Source: a virus. Taken from it: 56,081 nucleotides of DNA. The stretch is taken from the IMG/VR virus record IMGVR_UViG_3300044630_001132, positions 1 through 56,081 of that record, one strand, 5' to 3'. The position numbers and the translations under genes were made by a program. This document shows positions 9,662 through 16,748 of the stretch, piece after piece (within the stretch, counting starts at the first letter, position 1; every line of letters begins with the position of its first letter). The notes below the pieces were generated by a model. That model was not told where the DNA came from and did no database searches. It saw only the letters and a program-made list of their open reading frames with translations.

Positions 9662-10249
9662 TTATCGGTAGTCTGATACGGTATGAAAGTCAGCCTTAAT
9701 TATAATATCTCCAGAAAACACATTTCTTTGATCATCTAGATTAGTAGCATCTGCCATATAGGTTGTTTCATAGGCGTTTACACAATGGAAGTAGATTTTT
9801 TGATCCCCGCCGTATGTTTGTTGCATCCAAGCGTTTATATCTTCTGCTGCAGCATCATCTCTATCTATAATTTCTAAAAATTTCCATTTTAAAGCCATTA
9901 AATCTGCTAGATTTCCGTGACTTAGTTTTACACGAGACTGAACACCTTTAATTGGATAAAAATATTTATGTTGTCCACTTCTTTGTTTAATGAATTCATC
10001 ATGAACAATAGATACCTGTTGTGGGTTTGTTAGAGTATTAAAAGGTAGTGCATCGGCACCAGAGTTGATAATCGTTAAAGGAACAATTGGGCTAAGTTTA
10101 TTTCCTTCTTGATCAATTATCTTATTCAAATAATCAAACTCTGGTAATTGAATAATTTCATCAAATGCATATTTTAATATGTTTGCTGTTGGTGTAAACA
10201 ACATTACACTTGCTGCACTATAAGCCAATTTCATCATCTCCTGGAGCAC
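9662..10249 (-). CDS. Neck/tail completion protein
   Basis: The frame encodes up to 195 residues and overlaps the end of the preceding gene by 32 bases. The first codon of the longest frame is GTG (10249). The only ribosome-site-like stretch (CAGGAG) lies inside the frame just before two ATG codons and a TTG, so the real start is probably one of the first eight codons. The protein contains PEFDYLNKIIDQEGNKL and VKLSHGNLADLMALKWKFLE and is predicted to be soluble. Its position between the HK97 gp10-like gene and the tube gene is that of a tail terminator protein. I could not confirm the family. Confidence 0.7.
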   Translation of the reverse strand: MLQEMMKLAYSAASVMLFTPTANILKYAFDEIIQLPEFDYLNKIIDQEGNKLSPIVPLTIINSGADALPFNTLTNPQQVSIVHDEFIKQRSGQHKYFYPIKGVQSRVKLSHGNLADLMALKWKFLEIIDRDDAAAEDINAWMQQTYGGDQKIYFHCVNAYETTYMADATNLDDQRNVFSGDIIIKADFHTVSDYR

Positions 10250-10919
10250 TGTTTATCCACTGCATAGCAGCAGCCTTACCAGCACCCTTTGCGTTACTTG
10301 TTCTAATTGCTGAGTTAAAGTTTCTAGCATATGGCTTTGGGTTTTGAAAATGCTCATAAAACTTTATAGATCTTAAGTATACTTGAGAAAAGTAAGAGCC
10401 GTAAAATTCATTAAAGGTTCTTACAAACGATCCTCTAACTTCCTCTCCGCCAGGATTTTCAATAACTATTGGACCTTTTCTAAAAAATTCTTGACCGTCT
10501 ATTTCAAAAAATAAAACCTCTGCATCTTTTTCTTGAACTGTAATTGGTTCTCCATCTTCCATAATCTGTGCTTTATTGTAGAATGGATCACTGCCACTTT
10601 TAGGACTTGTTGTTGATTCTATAAAATCTGCTCCGACTGTTATGCCACCTTGTCCAACTTTTACGTTCAGTTCTACTAGTCTTGCAAATGGATTGCCAAC
10701 CTGTCCCCATTCATATATATGATGAAGCATACCTGGATGCATTCTTGCAACTCCATCAAGATATTGGTAAAAAGCATTAACGCTAGTATTAGCCATTCTC
10801 ATTGCTATTTTATTTTTACTTTGTTTAGTTTCAGTTAAAAATCCATCGGAATATTTAATAACATTATTGATTGTTCTATTTAGTTTAGTAGTGTTAAATT
10901 TTACTGCTATTCCACTCAT
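10218..10919 (-). CDS. Neck/minor tail protein, HK97 gp10-like by position
   Basis: This 233-residue soluble protein has a basic, helical N-terminal part (VKFNTTKLNRTINNVIKYSD) followed by a beta-rich centre. HK97 gp10-like completion proteins are arranged in a similar way, although usually shorter. It shares a one-base start/stop overlap with the preceding connector gene. The likely role is in joining or completing head and tail. Family membership is inferred from gene order and general character. Confidence 0.65.
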   Translation of the reverse strand: MSGIAVKFNTTKLNRTINNVIKYSDGFLTETKQSKNKIAMRMANTSVNAFYQYLDGVARMHPGMLHHIYEWGQVGNPFARLVELNVKVGQGGITVGADFIESTTSPKSGSDPFYNKAQIMEDGEPITVQEKDAEVLFFEIDGQEFFRKGPIVIENPGGEEVRGSFVRTFNEFYGSYFSQVYLRSIKFYEHFQNPKPYARNFNSAIRTSNAKGAGKAAAMQWINSAPGDDEIGL

Positions 10920-11371
10920 TAGTACAATACCTCGTTTTGTCTGACAGATCTTGAAAGATATCCGCGATAAAATTCTACCTCATGAAATCCATTATATGAA
11001 GGAACGAATGTCTTTAACTCATATTGAGTTGCCTTTTGATTCTTTTCTAACCATACTATTTTTCCAGAAGGATCCTTAACATTTGTTATTAATATTTCAG
11101 TTATAGAAAATATGCTTCCATTTTTTTTCTTTTGAATATCTTCATTTGTTCTTAATAATACATCCGAGTTATATTGAAACATAGGACCAGTATTTTTTAA
11201 TTCTCCAGTAAGTGTTTTATCTGACATAGATGATATGATTGAACATTTTATTATTCTATCTAATACCCAAGTTTTTTGTATTACCCCTAATTCGTCTTGC
11301 TTACTTTCAGAATAATACAATTCAGCAGACATTGGATAATATATATCTGTTAATCCAGATGCACTAAACAT
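10919..11371 (-). CDS. Head-tail connector (stopper-like) protein
   Basis: This is a 150-residue soluble, beta-rich protein located between the adaptor-like gene and the gp10-like gene, where siphoviruses encode the stopper that closes the portal channel. Visible segments include YYPMSAELYYSESKQDELG and YELKTFVPSYNGFHEVEF. It begins one base before the end of the preceding gene's stop region and ends with a TAATG-type overlap. The role is inferred from position and size. Confidence 0.65.
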   Translation of the reverse strand: MFSASGLTDIYYPMSAELYYSESKQDELGVIQKTWVLDRIIKCSIISSMSDKTLTGELKNTGPMFQYNSDVLLRTNEDIQKKKNGSIFSITEILITNVKDPSGKIVWLEKNQKATQYELKTFVPSYNGFHEVEFYRGYLSRSVRQNEVLY

Positions 11372-12256
11372 TTAGAACACCCCGACACGAATGGGTTTCT
11401 GGTATTTCTCCAAGATTCTATCTACTACACGATTTCCTGTACTTGCTGTCCAATTTTTAGCAAATTTAATTTTAAAATCATCGTTATCAAATGACTCAAT
11501 ATATCTATTTACATACTTAAGGTTGTCTGTTGCAATATCTTGAATAAGCATATCCATTGCATCCTGTATGTCTTGAGGAATTACTTTCCATCCAAAATCT
11601 GCATCCACAACATATTCATACCCATCATAAAACTCTAAATCAAGATATCTATCTCTCCACACTCTTGTATAGTTAACACGATTATTTCCATTTGGTAAAT
11701 TTTGAACTATTGCACTTAATTGTCTTTTATATACAAACTCTTGATCATTATTACTTAAGTTCTCATTACGCTGAAACATTACTTCATTATTTTCTAATAT
11801 GCTGTATATTTTTCCTGTAATTGGCTCATCTATCAATAATTGGTCTGAGTTATCTCCAACAAATTCTTTATTTTTACGCATGTATTCAAATCCACCTGTA
11901 TGAGAGTCTATAATGTATCTTGCCAATCTTTCGTACTCTATTGCTTGAGAATTTGTTATTTTTAATGCTGAAACTATACTAGATATATTTGTATATGGTC
12001 TTACAATATCTATATTTAATATTTTTGCTAATTCTCCATCTGATACTTTTTTTACTGACCCAGCAAGTTTTGCTGTATATTCTTTAAAATTTGAAGGCAT
12101 TATAAATACCGCTAATCCAGAGTTATTAGATGTGGCTGATGCTGAGTATTCTTCTCCAGTAATAAGATCGTTTAATTCTATTAAATAATTAGTACTTGAT
12201 GTTAATCCAGATATGGATGCACTAAGTGGACCACTATTATAATTTAAAATTTCCAT
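11372..12256 (-). CDS. Head-tail adaptor-like protein with N-terminal Ig-like module
   Basis: This protein has 294 residues. Its first 75 residues look like a small beta-sandwich (SGPLSASISGLTSSTNYLIE), as in fibronectin-type modules. The remainder is helical and charged, with ALKITNSQAIEYERLARYI and DAMDMLIQDIATDNL. It is the first gene after the major capsid protein, the standard place for the adaptor that docks below the portal. ATG 12256 follows GAGGTG by six bases and a promoter at 12274-12303. The Ig-like N-terminus is unusual for an adaptor and could be displayed on the surface. Confidence 0.7.
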   Translation of the reverse strand: MEILNYNSGPLSASISGLTSSTNYLIELNDLITGEEYSASATSNNSGLAVFIMPSNFKEYTAKLAGSVKKVSDGELAKILNIDIVRPYTNISSIVSALKITNSQAIEYERLARYIIDSHTGGFEYMRKNKEFVGDNSDQLLIDEPITGKIYSILENNEVMFQRNENLSNNDQEFVYKRQLSAIVQNLPNGNNRVNYTRVWRDRYLDLEFYDGYEYVVDADFGWKVIPQDIQDAMDMLIQDIATDNLKYVNRYIESFDNDDFKIKFAKNWTASTGNRVVDRILEKYQKPIRVGVF

Positions 12257-12273
12257 ATGTGCACCTCTACTTA

Positions 12274-12303
12274 ATTATACTATAAAAGAAAAGAGAGGGA
12301 CAA
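12274..12303 (-). promoter_or_regulatory. Promoter for the neck gene operon
   Basis: TATAAT at 12279-12274 lies directly after the terminator hairpin. An 18-base spacer separates it from TTGTCC (12303-12298), which matches four of six bases of a -35 box and overlaps the hairpin. The leader carries GAGGTG before ATG 12256. Confidence 0.5.
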
Positions 12304-12319
12304 ATTAATGCCCCTCTCT
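12284..12319 (-). terminator. Terminator after the major capsid gene
   Basis: A perfect eight-base stem (AGAGAGGG/CCCTCTCT at 12292-12299 and 12312-12319) with a 12-base loop is followed on the minus strand by TTTTCTTTT. A run of five T on the other side means it could act in both directions. It follows the capsid stop at 12336. Confidence 0.85.
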
Positions 12320-12335
12320 AATTTTTGTAAGGATA

Positions 12336-13319
12336 CTATCCTTGCATTCTTGCTACTGCTGATGTTTCTTCGATTTGTACACCAAAGCGTAGGAATACAG
12401 TGTATTCTACTGTATCTTTCTTTGGTTGGAACTCACGATGAACTGTAATGTCTCTTTGGAAACCCCAAATACGATTTTCAGGGAATGTCAAAACGACACG
12501 GTTTGCAGGCATTAGAGGAACTTCCAATAAAGGAAGACCTAGAACGCGATAAGCAATTGGTGCACCAACAAGTTGTGGTTCGGCTCCACCGATAACTCTT
12601 TCAACGATTCTTTCGCTGTTCATGTTACCTGTTGATCCAAGACCATTAATGATGTCAGATACTGTTTCTGTATCTGCGTAAAACTTCATATTAGAACGTG
12701 ATGCACGATATTTACGTGGCATCGCTAATACTAAGTTTTGCAAGGCTGATACGGTTGTGCCGTATGTTGCACTTGCTCCATTATTTTCTTTTGTTGTGAA
12801 ACCTTCAAGAATGTTAAGGAATGTGTTTGAACCAGTTCCTGTACCATTGATTGCAAGATCTTCTAGATCGTTTGCGAATGCACGAGTCATTACGCGAACT
12901 AAGTGATCTTCTAATCCAGCACCTTCAATGTTATCTTCTAGGGCTTCTGTTGCTACTTCCCAATCAAGACGAATCTTTTTTGTTGAAAGTTCAACCTTTG
13001 TAAATGTTACGCCAGCGTTTGTGTATGCTGCGTCTGCTTGTGCAGCAGCACGGATTACACGTTCGCCTACGTTCAATTTTTCAAGTTCTGCAGCGTTTGT
13101 ACGCATTGTTACTCTGCGTCCGTCACGTGCTAGTACTTGTTGTTCGAAAATATATTCGATAAATTGGCGTGATTGCTCAGGGGACAAGATACCACCGTCA
13201 TTACCAGCGGCACCTGCGACTCCAAGGTCTCCAGCGGCTGGGGTTGTTACACCACCAATACCTCCAGAAACAATAGATCCTGTTGCAGCAGCCTTATTTA
13301 AAATGTCATTTTCTGCCAT
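12336..13319 (-). CDS. Major capsid protein, HK97 fold
   Basis: This 327-residue protein follows the protease-scaffold gene and precedes the adaptor, the standard HK97 order. It starts with a Gly/Ala-rich region (about residues 10-42) that may be flexible or removed. A helical segment follows (LSPEQSRQFIEYIFEQQVLA), then an E-loop-like region (TFTKVELSTKKIRLDWEVA). The A-domain-like part contains AFANDLEDLAINGTGTG. The C-terminus reads VEYTVFLRFGVQI. GGGAGGTG lies about seven bases before ATG 13319. A strong terminator follows, as expected for the most abundant virion protein. Confidence 0.9.
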   Translation of the reverse strand: MAENDILNKAAATGSIVSGGIGGVTTPAAGDLGVAGAAGNDGGILSPEQSRQFIEYIFEQQVLARDGRRVTMRTNAAELEKLNVGERVIRAAAQADAAYTNAGVTFTKVELSTKKIRLDWEVATEALEDNIEGAGLEDHLVRVMTRAFANDLEDLAINGTGTGSNTFLNILEGFTTKENNGASATYGTTVSALQNLVLAMPRKYRASRSNMKFYADTETVSDIINGLGSTGNMNSERIVERVIGGAEPQLVGAPIAYRVLGLPLLEVPLMPANRVVLTFPENRIWGFQRDITVHREFQPKKDTVEYTVFLRFGVQIEETSAVARMQG

Positions 13320-13346
13320 AATATTTCACCTCCCAGTGAATTTGTT

Positions 13347-13967
13347 TTAGCGATATAGGTCAGCGGAATTGAGGAAACGCCCGCCCCACATCGACTTTCT
13401 TGTTATTTGTGTTTCCTGAACGACCCCGCCGAGATCGCCAGACTTACGGATAGCGGTATCGTCTTCTAGTGAGTCGACACGCTTTCCAAAATTATCTACA
13501 TTGCCTTTAATGCCTTTAATTTCCTCTTGTGCGGAAGCAATGCTCTTTTGCAGTTCTGCCATTTTTGCATTTAGTGATTTTACTGTTGTCACTAAATCTC
13601 CAAGTGCTGAAGCAACTGTATTTTGAACCTCATCTACTGATTCTTGTACTGTATCTACAGCCTTTGCTAAATTAGCGTTATCGCTTTCTTCAGCGGGAGT
13701 GACGGCATCTTCTGCTGATGCTTCTTCTGCTGCTGGTGCTTCTGCTGCTACTGCTTCTTCTGCAACTGGTGCATCTTCGACTGGTGCTGCTTCTGCTGGT
13801 GCTGCTTCTTCTGCATCTGCTGGTTTTTCAATGTTTTCATCTGTAACTACTTCTTCAGCGGCTGGTGCTTCTGCTGCAACTTCTTCAGTTGCTGCTGCTA
13901 CATCTGCGGCTGGTGTTTCAACAACTTCTTCAGTTGCTGGTGTTACTTCTACATTTTCATTTGCCAT
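13347..13967 (-). CDS. Nested scaffold protein from internal start
   Basis: An in-frame ATG at 13967 (Met262 of the full protein) is preceded by AAGGAGGG at 13982-13975 with a seven-base gap. This is one of the best ribosome sites in the window. Initiation here gives a 206-residue protein that contains only the acidic Ala/Glu-rich part and the coiled coil. Lambda makes its scaffold Nu3 in the same way from within the protease gene C. The short form would be needed in large excess over the protease. This is inferred from sequence and the known precedent. Confidence 0.75.
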   Translation of the reverse strand: MANENVEVTPATEEVVETPAADVAAATEEVAAEAPAAEEVVTDENIEKPADAEEAAPAEAAPVEDAPVAEEAVAAEAPAAEEASAEDAVTPAEESDNANLAKAVDTVQESVDEVQNTVASALGDLVTTVKSLNAKMAELQKSIASAQEEIKGIKGNVDNFGKRVDSLEDDTAIRKSGDLGGVVQETQITRKSMWGGRFLNSADLYR

Positions 13968-14750
13968 ATTATTTCCCTCCTTATCAGGATTTTCAGCCTT
14001 GGTTAGTTTATCACCAAGTCTATTTTTCTGTGATTTTAGTAAATTTTTTACCACAGAATTCTTTTCTGAATCATTTGATTCTACAAAGCCAATATTTGTC
14101 ATACCTTTATCGCATGATGGGCATGAAGAATCTTCTTCTTGAGAAAGTCTAATTAATGAGTCTGATTCGCACCAATAAACATTTTCAAGATCTACCTTAC
14201 TAATAATACCATCAATTTTGTTTTGTCCATCTGACATTTTTTCAATAGACACAATGTTTGCAAATTGATTTGCTGGGTTGTCTACTAACGAAAGTTCATG
14301 AAGGTCATAGTCTTTAATAACCCTAACTGCTTTGTCCATCTCGGCATCATAGATACTTTCAGAATCCTTGATGCTACCACCAATAGAGAAGCCAGAAAGA
14401 GTACCATCAAGAACCTTTTCCCAAGTGTCTTGAGCACCTTTAGAAATATATGCATTTACGAATACCCCATTATAAAATTTGTTTTCTTCTTGATTATAAA
14501 ATTTGTCTGATTTGAATGATACTACCCTGCCGACTGCAATAGGCATATGCATTTCACGAAGGTTGCCACGAAATCTTTCAAAGGCTTTTACGCTAACATC
14601 TGTTGGAACAATATCTTGTTGCTTATCAACATTGTCAAGAGTTGCAAAACCTGATACCATACGCTTTTCTTTATCTACCTTGGCAATAGGCATTGAAAGT
14701 TTGATGCTGTTTTCTTCTGAGTGCCAAAAGGCTTTATGTAAATTAGTCAT
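13347..14750 (-). CDS. Capsid maturation protease fused to scaffold
   Basis: The 467-residue product has two parts. Residues 1-175 look like a prohead serine protease of the XkdF-like/S78 type, with KEKRMVSGFATLDNVDKQQD, His68 in REMHMP, Ser122 in GFSIGG and ELSLVDNPAN. Cysteines 194, 210 and 213 (WC and CPSC) may bind a metal. Residues 262-467 are extremely rich in Ala, Glu, Pro and Val (about 262-360), then form a coiled coil (about 365-435), typical of scaffolds. The C-terminus ends in RFLNSADLYR. A strong internal ribosome site allows the scaffold to be made alone. Catalytic residues are assigned by motif only. Confidence 0.85.
   Translation of the reverse strand: MTNLHKAFWHSEENSIKLSMPIAKVDKEKRMVSGFATLDNVDKQQDIVPTDVSVKAFERFRGNLREMHMPIAVGRVVSFKSDKFYNQEENKFYNGVFVNAYISKGAQDTWEKVLDGTLSGFSIGGSIKDSESIYDAEMDKAVRVIKDYDLHELSLVDNPANQFANIVSIEKMSDGQNKIDGIISKVDLENVYWCESDSLIRLSQEEDSSCPSCDKGMTNIGFVESNDSEKNSVVKNLLKSQKNRLGDKLTKAENPDKEGNNMANENVEVTPATEEVVETPAADVAAATEEVAAEAPAAEEVVTDENIEKPADAEEAAPAEAAPVEDAPVAEEAVAAEAPAAEEASAEDAVTPAEESDNANLAKAVDTVQESVDEVQNTVASALGDLVTTVKSLNAKMAELQKSIASAQEEIKGIKGNVDNFGKRVDSLEDDTAIRKSGDLGGVVQETQITRKSMWGGRFLNSADLYR
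13975..13982 (-). promoter_or_regulatory. Internal ribosome binding site for the scaffold
   Basis: AAGGAGGG lies inside the protease-scaffold coding sequence (codons for Lys257-Glu258-Gly259) and is correctly spaced before ATG 13967. A motif this strong in mid-gene is unlikely to be a by-product of the local codons. Confidence 0.8.
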
Positions 14751-14801
14751 GCTACCTCTATTATAATAAGTGTTTATAGGTACTTTAAAAATTTATAACA
14801 A

Positions 14802-16358
14802 TTATTGTTGAGATCTACCTTCACCCTGAGCATTTCGCCCAGTTGTGGTTGAGGATGAATCTGAAGCATTGTTAGTTCTTTCTTGATCCCTATTTCTATT
14901 ACCAGTTGCTTGGGTCACCTGTTCTGCCCTTGCCTGTGCTCCAAGAACTACTGGTTCAGACCCTCCAGGTCTTACTGGATATCCCAATCTTTCACGAACT
15001 TCATTTGGAACAACAACCTGCATACGTAGATATCTCTCATCAATCTGACTTTGAGTTTGCTCATCTGTTAGTGTTAGTTCATTGAATTTAAGGGAGAGCA
15101 TATCTGTCTTTTCTTTAACAATCTTGTTTATTGTCTTTTCTAGATTTCTTTGAGATGGTCTTGCAACCTGCTCCTTAAATGTTCTATCTGCTACCAGTGC
15201 TGATGCGATAGAAATTCCTGCACCACCGCCAACCTTTGAATACGGAACCTGATGAGCCATTAAAATATCGTCACGGTTTGCTTTGCGATATCTATCAAAA
15301 GATCCGTCTTGAATACCATTTTCAATTGGTTCTAATTTAAAATCTACCTTATTATCGGGACCATCGCCAGGAAGCGGAATATACAATGTTCTATGGTTTT
15401 GTCCTTTTAAACCTGACTGCATAAATCTAAAGAACTTGTCCTCTGCTTCTGAACTTAACTTTGCACCCTTGACTACTGCAATGTATCTAGGAACAGCCTT
15501 ATTTTCAAAATAATCAACATTATACTTTGCTGCCAACTCGTTTCCTACCATCGATGTTGCTGCTGCAATTGTATCTGGCACGCCATAATATGAATTTTTA
15601 GGAGAATACTTTTTAATGTGAATTAACTCATTTGGTCTATTGTCACTAGTTACTGGATTAATATCTCTTTTTTCTTGAAAATTTCTAAAATATACAATTC
15701 TTTGATTTACTATTTGTATATACCCATCACGCATACGGCGAACTCTAATTGTAGTTGCTGGAATATGACCAATATACCCAATATCTCCATTTACCTTTCT
15801 ACCAATTTCAATATATCCATTTCCTACAGTTTCAACGTCTGTGTATACCTTTTCTAATACATGTGTAAAAGTATCTTCATCGTTTAAACTTTCTACCCAC
15901 GAAGTTAGGTCTGCCTTTAATCTTTGAATTTTTCTTTGTGCTCTCATAAGAGATGTGTCATCTGGAGCCTCTTCTAATTTTGCAACCGTAGAATCTGTCA
16001 TTTCAAAAGAGTATCCGAGTCCAACAATGTTTGCAACCTTTGCTTGAATTGCTGCATGGTTTGCAAATGAGTTTTCGTAAAAATATGCTAGTTCATCTAA
16101 ATTGTATGGTGGAATAACTACATCAAAAAGTCCGTAGGCTGTAACCATGTCTTGCTCTGGAAACAATTGTTTTGATTTTGCATCTTCTACGCCCTGATAA
16201 ACTTTGTTTACTGTTCTTGCTATTTTTCTTTTAAAGTTTGGATTAATTCCTTCATATGATTTTACCAATTCACCATCAGTATTAAATGGATCTACCTTTG
16301 TAGGCTTTTCTGATTTATCTAAATTATCTATTCTTGCTATTACGCCTTCATCTTCCAT
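14802..16358 (-). CDS. Portal protein
   Basis: This is the dodecameric portal at the capsid vertex through which DNA enters and leaves. From ATG 16358 it has 518 residues; the frame continues 13 codons upstream to a TTG (16397), which I consider less likely. Portal-like segments include DMVTAYGLFDVVIPPYNLDE, a GNGYIEIGRKVNGDIGYIGH wing region, RDDILMAHQVPYSKVGG and the helix FKEQVARPSQRNLEKTINKI. It resembles PBSX-type portals. The last 50 residues are low-complexity (Arg, Gln, Asn, Ser, Thr). It overlaps the preceding gene by 11 bases and precedes the protease gene. Confidence 0.9.
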   Translation of the reverse strand: MEDEGVIARIDNLDKSEKPTKVDPFNTDGELVKSYEGINPNFKRKIARTVNKVYQGVEDAKSKQLFPEQDMVTAYGLFDVVIPPYNLDELAYFYENSFANHAAIQAKVANIVGLGYSFEMTDSTVAKLEEAPDDTSLMRAQRKIQRLKADLTSWVESLNDEDTFTHVLEKVYTDVETVGNGYIEIGRKVNGDIGYIGHIPATTIRVRRMRDGYIQIVNQRIVYFRNFQEKRDINPVTSDNRPNELIHIKKYSPKNSYYGVPDTIAAATSMVGNELAAKYNVDYFENKAVPRYIAVVKGAKLSSEAEDKFFRFMQSGLKGQNHRTLYIPLPGDGPDNKVDFKLEPIENGIQDGSFDRYRKANRDDILMAHQVPYSKVGGGAGISIASALVADRTFKEQVARPSQRNLEKTINKIVKEKTDMLSLKFNELTLTDEQTQSQIDERYLRMQVVVPNEVRERLGYPVRPGGSEPVVLGAQARAEQVTQATGNRNRDQERTNNASDSSSTTTGRNAQGEGRSQQ

Positions 16359-16713
16359 GTTTTTTAAATCCCTTTTCTGCTGCCATCCAGGCACCAATAT
16401 CTGTTTCGCTTGGAATCAAGCCTGATTTCATTCTCTCTATTTGTTCTGCATGCTGTTCTTCTGTAACCCTGTTTACCCCAGCCATGAATTGAACTTTTCC
16501 TGCTGGTGCTCCGTAGTGCTCTGCTGCTTGTCTTATCTTTGACATTTTTTCTAAATCGTATGGTCTTCCAGGAATATTCATGATATTTCCATTACCGTCA
16601 CCAAAAGGTTTGCTATCTAAATCACACATCCAAACATAAATGCCCCAATCAGACTTTTTTTCTACTACACTGATCTTTGGCTTACCATTATTTTTTAATT
16701 TTCTTTGATTCAT
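16348..16713 (-). CDS. Conserved-looking small protein upstream of portal
   Basis: This 121-residue soluble protein has no family I recognise. It reads VEKKSDWGIYVWMCDLDSK, then PGRPYDLEKMSKIRQAAEHY, and ends basic (AAEKGFKKHGR). Its C-terminal end overlaps the portal start by 11 bases, so the two are probably coupled. There is no ribosome site before ATG 16713; the -10 box at 16726-16721 puts transcription start at or one base before the ATG, so the mRNA appears leaderless. A role in head assembly or packaging is possible but not shown. Confidence 0.75.
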   Translation of the reverse strand: MNQRKLKNNGKPKISVVEKKSDWGIYVWMCDLDSKPFGDGNGNIMNIPGRPYDLEKMSKIRQAAEHYGAPAGKVQFMAGVNRVTEEQHAEQIERMKSGLIPSETDIGAWMAAEKGFKKHGR

Positions 16714-16720
16714 GTCAACA

Positions 16721-16748
16721 AGTATACCATATTATACTGGTTTGACAA
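16721..16748 (-). promoter_or_regulatory. Promoter of the head operon, probably leaderless
   Basis: TTGTCA (16748-16743), a 16-base spacer and TATACT (16726-16721) are followed seven bases later by ATG 16713. The -35 overlaps the end of the LamG-protein gene. Confidence 0.6.

Noticed and set aside
13699-14152. Long plus-strand frames opposite the scaffold region
   Set aside because: They are antisense shadows of the Ala/Glu-rich coding repeat (low-complexity Ala/Ser and Leu/Gln proteins) with no ribosome site.
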